40,481 bases of DNA. Source: Phycisphaerae bacterium. GTDB taxonomy: Bacteria; Planctomycetota; Phycisphaerae; UBA1845. The notes beneath the pieces are model-generated. The model ran no database searches. It was not told the DNA's origin and was given only the letters and a program-made list of their open reading frames with translations. The position numbers were made by a program, and so were the translations under genes. The DNA is taken from NCBI GenBank assembly GCA_020056715.1, contig JAGVHG010000182.1, positions 1-40,481 on the forward strand, in the 5' to 3' direction. Positions 23,762 to 31,161 of this stretch are shown in pieces; positions within the stretch are counted from its first letter, which is position 1, and the number at the start of each line of letters is the position of its first letter.

Positions 23762-24964
23762 ATGCGTTTCGAGAAGGTTTACATTCCCTACGGTGCGTAT
23801 TGGTGCTCGCCGTTTTGTCGCTGGCAGGGCAGCTTTGGACATCTTCATTCGCTGAAGTTCGCCGCCGAAGTGGCCGTCCGAGCACTCGCTGAGCGAAAGA
23901 TTCCCGCCGACGTTCTTGACGGTCTGTTCCTCGGGATGACCGTCCCCCAGCAGTCCAGCTTCTACGGAGCGCCGTGGGCCGCCGGTTTGATCGGCAACCC
24001 GAACATCACCGGGCCGACCATCAGCCAGGCGTGTGCAACGTCGGGAAGGGTCATAGCCAGCGCCGCGGCCGAGATCGAGCTGGGTGCGCACTCGGCGATC
24101 CTGGCCCTACTGTGCGACCGGACCAGCAACTCTCCGCACATCTATTACCCGAATCCCTTGAGCGCCGGCGGGATCGGGGAGAAGGAGGACTGGATCTGGG
24201 ACAACTTCGGCAACGACCCGTTCGCGAAAAACGCGATGCTTCAGACGGCGGAGAACGTGGCCGCCAAGTGCGGCATCGACAAGACGGCTCAGGATGAGAC
24301 GGCCCTGTTGCGCTATGAGCAGTACCAGGACGCCCTGCGGAACGACTCCGCGTTCCTCAAACGCTTCATGGTTACCCCGCTACAGGTCAAGGATCCGTCC
24401 GGGCGAAAGGTCGTGGCCACGGTCACCGGCGATGAGGGCGTTTTTGCGACGACGGCCGATGGTCTAGGCAAGCTCAAACCCGTTCTCCCCGGCGGGACCG
24501 TGACTTATGGCGCCCAGACCTACCCGGCTGACGGGAACGCCGGCGTGCTGGTGACGAGCAAGGAGAAGGCCGCTGAACTTAGCCGCGATGCCAAGGTCAC
24601 GATTCGGATTGTCTCCTACGGCCAGGGGCGCGCGGACAAGGGGTTCATGCCCATGGCCAACGTGCCCGCATCGGGTCAGGCCCTTGAGCGAGCCGGCGTC
24701 CGCATGAAAGACATCAAGGCCGTCAAGACGCACAACCCCTTTGCCGTCAACGACATCTACTTCGCCCGGCAGATGGGCGTCGAACTGTCGGAGATGAACC
24801 GCTACGGAAGCTCGTTGGTGTGGGGTCACGCGCAGGCGCCGACGGGCGCGCGACTCCTTATTGAACTGATCGAGGAACTCGTGTCCGTGGGAGGCGGGTA
24901 CGGACTGTTCACGGGGTGTGCCGCCGGAGACACGGCCTTGGCGATCGTCATCAAAGTAAACTAG
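23762..24964 (+). CDS. Thiolase-like enzyme (acetyl-CoA acetyltransferase family)
   Basis: From the ATG at 23762 (AGAGG about 11 bases upstream) the protein has 400 residues, the normal thiolase length. The nucleophilic cysteine is in QACATSGRVIASAAAE (near residue 91), the oxyanion segment appears as THNPFAVND (in place of the usual NEAF), the histidine is in VWGHAQAPTGARLL, and the second catalytic cysteine is in FTGCAAGDTALA near the end. Thus all catalytic residues are present and the enzyme should cleave or condense 3-ketoacyl-CoA. The HNPF variant is shared with SCP2-type thiolases, which often work with a DUF35 partner; none is seen here. It ends the operon. Confidence 0.88.
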   Translation: MRFEKVYIPYGAYWCSPFCRWQGSFGHLHSLKFAAEVAVRALAERKIPADVLDGLFLGMTVPQQSSFYGAPWAAGLIGNPNITGPTISQACATSGRVIASAAAEIELGAHSAILALLCDRTSNSPHIYYPNPLSAGGIGEKEDWIWDNFGNDPFAKNAMLQTAENVAAKCGIDKTAQDETALLRYEQYQDALRNDSAFLKRFMVTPLQVKDPSGRKVVATVTGDEGVFATTADGLGKLKPVLPGGTVTYGAQTYPADGNAGVLVTSKEKAAELSRDAKVTIRIVSYGQGRADKGFMPMANVPASGQALERAGVRMKDIKAVKTHNPFAVNDIYFARQMGVELSEMNRYGSSLVWGHAQAPTGARLLIELIEELVSVGGGYGLFTGCAAGDTALAIVIKVN

Positions 24965-25295
24965 CGGGAGCTACCCGAATGGGAATGCTGAGCTGCGTGG
25001 GCGAACGAGAGGTGGATATGGATGTACTGTGCCTCTCGGAAACCTTGTACGCCTTGTCATCAAAGGACTTACCGTTTGGGGGCATCCTTTTGATGCAGTT
25101 TTGCAACTTCGGGCGCTGGAACACTCGGCTCAGGTTCCGATCGGCCGTCGCTCACAATGAATGAACGGGTGAGTCGCAAATCTACAGGTGCGGCGTTGCG
25201 GGGACAGGTGTTGCAGCGGAGAATGGAACGAACGAAGCCGTAATGGTTTATTGACCGCGGAACGATGGTACAACCAAGCAGAGGAGGAGATCCGC
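24965..25295. other. Gap after the catabolic operon, no gene seen
   Basis: A frame covering about 24979-25164 has no recognisable family, no good ribosome site and a cysteine-rich, unlikely composition, so I do not call it. No clear Rho-independent terminator follows the thiolase gene. The end of the gap carries the GAGGAGGAG ribosome site of the next gene. Confidence 0.45.
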
Positions 25296-25793
25296 ATGAC
25301 CAAGGCGAAGGAAGTCATTTTGCAACAGTTGCGTAGCGGTCAAGATTTGTACGAAAAATTCACGGCGGACCTGGCCGACCGGGAATACTTCGTGTCGCCG
25401 GCGGAGGGCTGCAACCATACCGCTTGGCTGGTGGGTCACGTGGCGTGCTCGGAGGACTCCTTGGTTTCACAGGTCACCGGAGGTGCGAAGCGGATTCCGG
25501 ACGCGTCGCACGAACTGTTCAAGGCCGGCTCGAAGTGCGTAGGCGACGCGACGAAATACCCCTCGCGGGCGCAAATTGATAAACTGTTTCACGACAGCCG
25601 GGCGAACACGATGGAGGCGCTTACCCGGTATGATGATCGCCGATGGGACGAGCCGTCGCCCGAGGGCTGGGACAAGTCGGTGTTCCCGACGATGGGGGCT
25701 ATGTGGGGCTTGCAGGGAACGCACCAGTTCTGGCACCTTGGGCAACTTACGGTCTGCCGACAGGTGATGCGGAAGAAAAGCGTTCTTGTCTAG
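25296..25793 (+). CDS. DinB-family putative metal-dependent protein
   Basis: The ATG at 25296 follows a very strong GAGGAGGAG site, giving 165 residues. DinB/YfiT-like four-helix proteins bind a metal through three histidines. Here these are likely in NHTAWLVGHVACSED (near residue 43-52) and GTHQFWHLGQLTVCRQ at the C terminus. Members act in thiol-dependent transfer or detoxification, with many uncharacterised. The gene stands alone between the catabolic operon and the FHA gene, and the family call does not reveal its substrate. Confidence 0.8.
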   Translation: MTKAKEVILQQLRSGQDLYEKFTADLADREYFVSPAEGCNHTAWLVGHVACSEDSLVSQVTGGAKRIPDASHELFKAGSKCVGDATKYPSRAQIDKLFHDSRANTMEALTRYDDRRWDEPSPEGWDKSVFPTMGAMWGLQGTHQFWHLGQLTVCRQVMRKKSVLV

Positions 25794-25823
25794 GGTGTGC
25801 GGACGGGGGTGGATGGCCACGGT

Positions 25824-25852
25824 TTGAACGTACCGCCGTCGCCGGGTATAGT
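25824..25852 (+). promoter_or_regulatory. Strong candidate promoter for the FHA gene
   Basis: TTGAAC at 25824-25829 and TATAGT at 25847-25852 are separated by exactly 17 bases, a near-consensus housekeeping promoter. Transcription would start at about 25859, leaving a leader of some 160 bases before the FHA-protein ATG at 26023. The leader contains a palindromic repeat. Confidence 0.65.
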
Positions 25853-25978
25853 GCTGGGACAGGCCGGGTCATTAGTAGGCGTGCGCCGGTTCGCGGGTGC
25901 CGGATCGCGATCTCGCCGTAAGGCTTGCGGGCCTTCCGGCTGACCGGGTGACGCGGCGGCCGCGAAGCTTTGCGTCGT

Positions 25979-26009
25979 TCGCCCCAACGCTCAAGGGCGT
26001 TGGTGCTGA
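25979..26009. repeat. CCAACGC palindromic repeat upstream of the FHA gene
   Basis: The palindrome CCAACGC-TCAAGG-GCGTTGG (25984-26003) sits within 31 bases that are identical to 36721-36751. A degenerate copy is at 2229-2246. Here it is 19 bases before the ATG of the FHA gene, so a hairpin would lie next to the ribosome site (GAGGAAT). Confidence 0.8.
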
Positions 26010-26022
26010 GGAATGGGCGTCC

Positions 26023-26508
26023 ATGAACGTGAAACTCATCATGTTCCGAGAGGACGGTTCTCGGCGCGAATTTTCGCTGGGTTTGGGAGCGACGACCTTC
26101 GGCCGGAAGGATGATTGCACGATCCGCATCCCGCTGGGCATAGTGTCACGTCGCCACGCAGAAGTAGTGGTGGACAAAGACGGGGCGGTGTTACGCGATC
26201 TTGGGGCGGCTAACGGCACCTACCTGAACAACCGGCGGGTGACTGAAGAAGACCTCGAGGCCGGTGACCAGATCGTGATCGGGCCGGTGGTCTTTACCGT
26301 GCAAATCGACGGCGAGCCGAGCGACAAGGAAATACTGAAGATCAAGACCAAACTGCCTTCGGGCAAGGGAGCGGAGCGGGGCGCGGGGCGAGTGGGGACG
26401 TCCAAGCACGTGTATATGTCCGACGAGGAGATCGATCCGATCTCGGCCCTCGAAGCTCTCGCTTCCAGCGCGGATCAGACAGCGATCGACCCTGAAGAGG
26501 ATGAGTAG
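26023..26508 (+). CDS. FHA-domain protein
   Basis: The product from the ATG at 26023 has 161 residues. A single forkhead-associated domain occupies about residues 3-92 with the phosphothreonine-binding residues of the family: FGRKDDCTIRI, SRRHAEVVVD and AANGTYLNNRRV. A charged, low-complexity C-terminal tail ends in acidic residues. FHA proteins bind phosphothreonine on partner proteins, usually with a Ser/Thr kinase; no kinase is encoded in the window. A longer frame upstream includes the palindromic repeat and is less likely to be translated. Confidence 0.9.
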   Translation: MNVKLIMFREDGSRREFSLGLGATTFGRKDDCTIRIPLGIVSRRHAEVVVDKDGAVLRDLGAANGTYLNNRRVTEEDLEAGDQIVIGPVVFTVQIDGEPSDKEILKIKTKLPSGKGAERGAGRVGTSKHVYMSDEEIDPISALEALASSADQTAIDPEEDE

Positions 26509-26580
26509 TATCGATCCGACGAATCGTTCGCGCTATATTTTTACTGGGCTTTTGTTCACTTTTCTATTACCGGTGGCGGT

Positions 26581-27066
26581 GTGAATCCCAATCCTCCGCG
26601 TAAAGATGCCACCCGCACGGCTCTACTGCTGTTGATCGCCACAGGTGTGCTCGTGGCGTTCATCCTCGGTCTGGGCGACTTTCGCCGGCAACGCTTCGCG
26701 CTGGACCAACTGCGCTGGCATGCGAACAATTACGAACGCCGAATCGGCGCCGGCGGGGTGATGCCCCTCAACTTCGACCCGGACGTTCCGCCGGAGGGGC
26801 AACGAAAGATGATTCCCTTGCAGTGGTTGGACCGAGCGTCGGCGGCCAAGCTTCGGGGGGGCGATCGGACCGTGATAGTGGCGCAGACGATCCCGATCTT
26901 ACAAGTCTTTGGATACGACGGACGGGCGGTGATGACGTTCAAAGGCGGGAAGCTCACCGTGGAGTGGATGACGCTGCCGCGGTTCGAGGCGTTGTGGGCC
27001 GCGCAAAAAGAATTAGTTGATCGTCCGGCTGCGGAAAAGGCGGTCGACACGCCGACAGGCCCGTAA
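26581..27066 (+). CDS. Single-pass membrane protein of unknown function
   Basis: A GTG start at 26581 gives 161 residues. After a basic N terminus (NPPRKDATR) one membrane helix covers about residues 12-30 (TALLLLIATGVLVAFILGL). The remaining part is a soluble domain outside or beside the membrane with no family I recognise. It follows the FHA gene by 72 bases, an AT-rich stretch with a possible -10 (TATATT at 26534-26539), so it may be separately transcribed. The C-terminal residues, AAEKAVDTPTGP, are low in complexity. Confidence 0.65.
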   Translation: MNPNPPRKDATRTALLLLIATGVLVAFILGLGDFRRQRFALDQLRWHANNYERRIGAGGVMPLNFDPDVPPEGQRKMIPLQWLDRASAAKLRGGDRTVIVAQTIPILQVFGYDGRAVMTFKGGKLTVEWMTLPRFEALWAAQKELVDRPAAEKAVDTPTGP

Positions 27067-27137
27067 CTTCGCGCGGGTTCCGGTGTACCCTTCAGAGGGC
27101 TTCGTGAGAGCGGTAGTCTTCGAGCGTACATTTTCTC

Positions 27138-28379
27138 ATGGGTCGACGAGGTCGAAAGGCGGCGGCGATTGCGGCGTCGGGCGAACCGACGGAGGCGCGG
27201 GAAGCGCTCGAGCATCGTTGGCGTGATCGGCTGATCGTCGAGCCGCGTCTTGCGACGTTGGTGACGGCCGAGGGGGGGCGTCGAGAACCGTTTCATCGTT
27301 GGATTCCGTACAAGCAGGGATTCTCGCCGGGGCTGGTGCGGCAGTTTCTAGGCGAAAACCCACGAACACCCAAAGAGTGGGCGTCGCATCCGGTGTTCGA
27401 TCCGTTCTCCGGATCGGGAACGTGCGTGGTGGAATGCGCGGAGCATGGCGTATGCGCGCTTGGGGTCGAAGCAATCGCGGCACTAGTGTTTCTCGCACAG
27501 GCCAAGTTCGAGCGAGAGTTTCCGCCGCTGCCCCCTGGTGCGAGATTGGAATCTCGCACCAAGGCGTCAATGTGGCAGGAGATTGCGGATCGAGTCGAGT
27601 TGCCCGTGCATCGCGCCGCGTTGATGCTCGCCGTGGGTCGGCAGCATACGACGGCCGGTCGAACGAACCGAGGTGCCGGGCCTTTGGAGGTCGTACTCGC
27701 CGAAGTCGCGGTGATGATGCGCGACGATCTGTTCCATCCTCTTCCACAGGTCAACCGGGTAGAAGTCGGCGATGCGCGGCGGATCCCGCCGATCGACGAC
27801 GGCGCGATCGGTGGGATTCTTACTTCGCCGCCGTACCTTTCGCGGCATGATTATGCGCAGATCACCAATCCGTATGAGATGGTCTACCGCTATTGGCATG
27901 CCGGACAGGTGTGCCACTGCTGTGTCAGCAGTGGCGTATCGAATACGAATCACACTGCTCACAGAGCAGTGGCACACGGGGAGGTGGAGCAAGTTCGGGC
28001 CGGTCCTCGCAGTCGCGGAGAGGGTCATCCGTCAAGAACTGTCGCCGCGGCCGAGGAAGCGGCTGAATGGCTCATGAAGATTGGGCAGGCGAAGCTCGCG
28101 GGCGTCGTGCGGGGATATATCGAAGACATGACGCTGGTGTTGCATGAGTGTCATCGTACGCTCGCTCCGGGCGGGGTATGTTGGATGGTGGTCGGTGGGG
28201 CGAGGATCAAGGACGTGTACGTGCCGTCGGATTTGATGGTCGCCGAAATCGCGGAGGGATGCGGTTTTAGGGTGGAGGCTATTCGCGTTGCGCGCGATCT
28301 GGTGGGCGCGGCGCGAAAGTTCGGACGATTGGGACACGTCGCGCCGAGGGAATCGCTGCTCGTCATGCGCCGCGCGTGA
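27138..28379 (+). CDS. DNA methyltransferase (N4-cytosine/N6-adenine type), with in-frame repeats
   Basis: The 413-residue protein has a SAM-binding motif DPFSGSGTCVVECAEHG (near residues 92-108) and a catalytic motif LTSPPYLSRHDYA (near 231-243), the combination of amino-methyltransferases that act on DNA. The SAM motif comes before SPPY, the reverse of the most common order for this type, so the protein is permuted or belongs to a less common branch. Late residues WMVVGGARIKDVYVPSDLM fit a fold strand. No restriction endonuclease is adjacent, so it may be an orphan. Two dispersed repeats are translated in frame at residues 133-141 and 258-280, the second close to the catalytic motif. Whether the enzyme still works is open. 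Confidence 0.8.
   Translation: MGRRGRKAAAIAASGEPTEAREALEHRWRDRLIVEPRLATLVTAEGGRREPFHRWIPYKQGFSPGLVRQFLGENPRTPKEWASHPVFDPFSGSGTCVVECAEHGVCALGVEAIAALVFLAQAKFEREFPPLPPGARLESRTKASMWQEIADRVELPVHRAALMLAVGRQHTTAGRTNRGAGPLEVVLAEVAVMMRDDLFHPLPQVNRVEVGDARRIPPIDDGAIGGILTSPPYLSRHDYAQITNPYEMVYRYWHAGQVCHCCVSSGVSNTNHTAHRAVAHGEVEQVRAGPRSRGEGHPSRTVAAAEEAAEWLMKIGQAKLAGVVRGYIEDMTLVLHECHRTLAPGGVCWMVVGGARIKDVYVPSDLMVAEIAEGCGFRVEAIRVARDLVGAARKFGRLGHVAPRESLLVMRRA
27536..27561. repeat. In-frame hairpin repeat in the methyltransferase gene, copy 1
   Basis: TGGTGCGAGAT-TGGA-ATCTCGCACCA has perfect 11-bp arms. It gives the residues GARLESRT in the methyltransferase and keeps the reading frame. It belongs to the GGTGCGAGAT/NGGA family. 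Confidence 0.85.
27909..27977. repeat. In-frame 69-bp palindromic element in the methyltransferase gene
   Basis: GTGTGCCACTGCT (27909-27921) and AGCAGTGGCACAC (27965-27977) are perfect 13-bp inverted repeats bounding exactly 69 bases, or 23 codons. The same ends occur in the intergenic element at 191-318. It encodes a cysteine- and histidine-containing peptide (VCHCCVSSG...TAHRAVAH) inside the host enzyme, so the element has inserted without a frameshift or stop. Confidence 0.85.
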
Positions 28380-28443
28380 TGATGTGGATCAACGCCGTCC
28401 GCTCCGGTCAACCAGAGTTATCCGCTCGCAGACCAATTGCAGG

Positions 28444-29781
28444 TTAATCAGGGACAGTCATCGGGGACGACGCATCCATGGACAGTTGCAGGCGGCAGCC
28501 GGCTTCGATCGCCCGCAGGTTTTCCTGGGCGTAACGACCGGACACACATTGCTTTGCCGCCGCAAGCAGCGTATGGGGTTCGATCCATTTTCCGTGGACT
28601 AACGCCGCCGTAACGATCACCAGCGCGGCGGACGCTTTGTCCGCGACCTTGCCGATCGTTCGAAGATCGAACCTCCGAACCTCGGCGGACACCGGCGGCA
28701 ATACGAGCGAGCCCTCGGCCACCACCAAGCAGCTTGGTTTCAGGGAGGAAACTCCGGAAAGTCTCCGCAAGCCGTCTTCGCTCAACACGACGACAACATC
28801 CGGGGCGTCCATTCCGGTGTACTGAATCGGGACGTCTGATACAACGAGGTTCGAGATGGAGTGGCCCTTTCGCACGGTGATGGGGAAGTCGTCGTGTTGG
28901 GCCGTGAATACGCCGCCCGCTACGAGGATCTCGCCGATCACTCCCACCGCCGAGCGAACACGTTGCCCGGCCGAACCCGCAACGCAGATTTCCGTCCGCC
29001 CGCGCCAGGTAATCGACCTGCCTTGCTCCGACGCCCCGCTCGCTGCCGCGGGGTCACGCTCGACCGTGGGACAAGGCTCAGTTTCCGCAGCAGGCCGGGG
29101 AATCGAGCGAAGCAAGCCAAACGGAAGCTCCAACCGCTCTGACAGCTCCACCAGCGCCGGGGGGCTGAGTTTGTTCGTGGGCACATAGTACGCCACACAC
29201 AATTCCCACAGGTCTACCAACGCAAAGCCCGGCGACCGCAGGGCGGCCTCAATGACCTCGCCGCACGTTCGATCATGGGCGCTGCAACGGGCCACGTGCG
29301 ACGCGCCGTTGACCATGACGGTCTGACAAACATCGAAGGGTGAATCGACGACGCCGTCCGGCGTTGTGGCTGTGCACCCGTGGGGCGGTGTGGTGGGCGA
29401 GTGCTGGCCGCCGGTCATCCCGAAGTTGAAGTTGTTGCACACCAAGACCTTGATTCCCACGCCTCGGCGGGCCGAATGAACGAGATGCGCCGTGCCGATC
29501 CCGCAACCCCCGTCCCCGATCAACACGATCACCATCAAGTCGGGCCGGACGCGCTTGATTCCTTCCGCGTATGTGAGGGATCGCCCGTGCAGGCCGTGGA
29601 AGGTGTGGCACGAGAAATAGCGGTCGGCAATCCCGATGCAGCCGATGTCCGATACAAGACAAACTTGTTCGGGCTGCAGACCCATGCGCTCCAGTGCCGC
29701 GCCGATTTGCTCCAGCACGATCCCGTGCGAGCAGCCCGGGCAGAAGCTCATATCGGCACGTTGCGTCGTCACCATCGGCAT
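28444..29781 (-). CDS. 2-oxoacid:ferredoxin oxidoreductase, fused beta-gamma subunit
   Basis: The 445-residue protein joins two modules. Residues 1-200 are the thiamine-diphosphate beta subunit, with SFCPGCSHGIV at the start, the VLIGDGGCGIGTAHL motif near 88-102, NNFNFGMTGGQHSPTTPP near 115-132. About residues 255-430 resemble the gamma subunit (ICVAGSAGQRVRSAVGVIGE and following). Usually these are separate genes, so this is a fusion. A GGAGGAA ribosome site lies seven bases before the ATG at 29781, 13 bases after the alpha gene stop. The enzyme makes acyl-CoA and reduced ferredoxin from a 2-oxoacid such as 2-oxoglutarate or a branched 2-oxoacid. No separate 4Fe-4S delta subunit is adjacent. 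Confidence 0.85.
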   Translation of the reverse strand: MPMVTTQRADMSFCPGCSHGIVLEQIGAALERMGLQPEQVCLVSDIGCIGIADRYFSCHTFHGLHGRSLTYAEGIKRVRPDLMVIVLIGDGGCGIGTAHLVHSARRGVGIKVLVCNNFNFGMTGGQHSPTTPPHGCTATTPDGVVDSPFDVCQTVMVNGASHVARCSAHDRTCGEVIEAALRSPGFALVDLWELCVAYYVPTNKLSPPALVELSERLELPFGLLRSIPRPAAETEPCPTVERDPAAASGASEQGRSITWRGRTEICVAGSAGQRVRSAVGVIGEILVAGGVFTAQHDDFPITVRKGHSISNLVVSDVPIQYTGMDAPDVVVVLSEDGLRRLSGVSSLKPSCLVVAEGSLVLPPVSAEVRRFDLRTIGKVADKASAALVIVTAALVHGKWIEPHTLLAAAKQCVSGRYAQENLRAIEAGCRLQLSMDASSPMTVPD

Positions 29782-29794
29782 CGGGGCGTTCCTC

Positions 29795-30958
29795 CTAGGC
29801 GGTTGTGCGATACGAAGATGGCTCTCGGACGTGCTCGACGATGCGTTGCGGGGGAATCAACCGGCCATCAAAGCACAAGATCGACTCGATCGCCGCTTCG
29901 CCGACAAACCCGCGAAGCACGTCGCCGTATAGTCCGATGTTCAACTCCGGCACGATTACCCGCCGGACCCGCGGGGTCATCGCGCGACGCAACATACGAT
30001 GCGGGACCGGCCACAGGCTGTAGATCGTCAGATGCGACACCCGCATGCCCGCGGCCCGCAACGCCGCCACGGCTTCGCGAGCCGCACCGTCTGCCGCCCC
30101 ATAGGAAACGATAAGCGTCTCCGCCTCGGCGTCGAGATCGACATCGACGTATTCCAAGGATTCCCCTGGTGCGAGATTGGAATCTCGCACCAGCATGATT
30201 TTCTCCCGCAAGTGCGTCAGTTTTCGAGCAATCTTGGCGCGGTCGATGGTCAGCACCCCGGTCTCGTCATGGATGGAACCGGTGAAACGGACACGCTGCC
30301 GCCCGCCGATGGGGGCGAAGGCCGGCACATCCGCTGGTTCCTCGATCGCATACGGCACGAACGGCGCGTCGGCCGCAGCAGGCTTTCGCGCGATCAGCGG
30401 AGAAAGCTGAACTGCGTTGAAATCCACCGTCTGCCGCGTGAGGGAAATATCCTTGGAGGCGAGAACGATCACCGGTGTCCGCAGCCGCTCGGCGATGTTG
30501 AACGCCTCATACGTCAATCGAAAGGCCGACGCGGCGTCGGTCGCGGCAAGCACCGGCAGGGGGAACCCGCCCGCGGTGACGTGGCGGGCGAACACGATGT
30601 CGCCGTCGCCCGTCGTGGTGGCCCCGCCGGTTGCCGGACCCATCCGCTGGCAGTCCACGATTACCAGTGGAACCTCGCCCATCTGCGCAAGCCCGATGTT
30701 CTCACTGTACAGACTCAGCCCGGGGCCCGACGACGCCGTCATCGCCTTGGCCCCGGCCATCGCCGCCCCGATGCACTGTCCGATCGCCGCGATCTCGTCC
30801 TCCGTTTGGACGCCCTGCGCTCCTCTCTCGCTCAGGGCCTGGATCATGTCGCTGCAAATCGAACTCGCGGGTGTAATGGGATATCCAGCGAAGAAGTTGC
30901 ACCCCGCCCGTAAGGCTCCTCGCACGATCGCCTGATTGCCGGTTAAGAACTCATTCAT
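29795..30958 (-). CDS. 2-oxoacid:ferredoxin oxidoreductase, alpha subunit
   Basis: The 387-residue alpha subunit begins MNEFLTGNQAIVRGALRAG and shows the typical FFAGYPITPASS (about 22-33), TEDEIAAIG (53-61) and TASSGPGLSLYSE (73-85) motifs. It continues into a transketolase C-like domain after about residue 280. The family acts on 2-oxoglutarate or other 2-oxoacids. A dispersed hairpin repeat adds [10 protein letters not shown] (about residues 256-265) at the junction between the two domains, where it is likely tolerated as a linker. It is expressed with the fused beta-gamma gene, and a promoter lies at 31052-31080. It is in a different transcript from iorAB, so the window encodes two such enzyme systems. 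Confidence 0.88.
   Translation of the reverse strand: MNEFLTGNQAIVRGALRAGCNFFAGYPITPASSICSDMIQALSERGAQGVQTEDEIAAIGQCIGAAMAGAKAMTASSGPGLSLYSENIGLAQMGEVPLVIVDCQRMGPATGGATTTGDGDIVFARHVTAGGFPLPVLAATDAASAFRLTYEAFNIAERLRTPVIVLASKDISLTRQTVDFNAVQLSPLIARKPAAADAPFVPYAIEEPADVPAFAPIGGRQRVRFTGSIHDETGVLTIDRAKIARKLTHLREKIMLVRDSNLAPGESLEYVDVDLDAEAETLIVSYGAADGAAREAVAALRAAGMRVSHLTIYSLWPVPHRMLRRAMTPRVRRVIVPELNIGLYGDVLRGFVGEAAIESILCFDGRLIPPQRIVEHVREPSSYRTTA
30166..30193. repeat. In-frame hairpin repeat in the alpha subunit gene
   Basis: CTGGTGCGAGAT-TGGA-ATCTCGCACCAG has 12-bp perfect arms. Read on the minus strand it supplies LVRDSNLAP between the two domains of the 2-oxoacid oxidoreductase alpha subunit. Confidence 0.85.
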
Positions 30959-30974
30959 CGCGGACTCTCATACT

Positions 30975-30998
30975 GGTGCGAGAATCCGCTCTCGCACC
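30975..30998. repeat. Hairpin repeat in the leader of the 2-oxoacid oxidoreductase genes
   Basis: GGTGCGAGA-ATCCGC-TCTCGCACC has 9-bp arms; one pair next to the TCCG loop is mismatched. On the minus strand it lies about 17 bases upstream of the alpha subunit ATG, so in the mRNA it would form close to the ribosome site. Confidence 0.75.
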
Positions 30999-31051
30999 CA
31001 CTCTCGTCATACAATGTTTGCCCCAAAATCACATTCGTCTGACGACGATGC

Positions 31052-31080
31052 ATTGTACAAAATGACATGCATCGAAACAA
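31052..31080 (-). promoter_or_regulatory. Candidate promoter for the 2-oxoacid oxidoreductase genes
   Basis: Reading the minus strand, TTGTTT (31080-31075) and TACAAT (31057-31052) are separated by 17 bases, a good housekeeping promoter. Transcription would begin near 31045 and give a leader of about 85 bases including the hairpin repeat at 30975-30998. It separates this unit from addB upstream. Confidence 0.6.
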
Positions 31081-31123
31081 TACACCGAGTATGGTGGGTG
31101 TGGAGTGAAACCCGCGCCCCTGC

Positions 31124-31144
31124 CCTCTCTCTGAAAGAGAGAGG
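31124..31144 (-). terminator. Hairpin after addB, possible terminator
   Basis: CCTCTCTCT-GAA-AGAGAGAGG is a perfect 9-bp stem with a three-base loop, starting 18 bases after the addB stop codon on the minus strand. No T-run follows, so it is a weak candidate for a Rho-independent terminator. It may instead be another dispersed stem-loop, or protect the 3' end of the transcript. Confidence 0.4.
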
Positions 31145-31161
31145 AAGGTTATGGATAGGGT

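Noticed and set aside
24979-25164. Short plus-strand frame after the thiolase gene
   Set aside because: No ribosome site suited to it, unusual composition and no family resemblance.
25860-25930. Possible tRNA (GGTTCG-like segment)
   Set aside because: No cloverleaf can be drawn: acceptor and anticodon stems do not pair.
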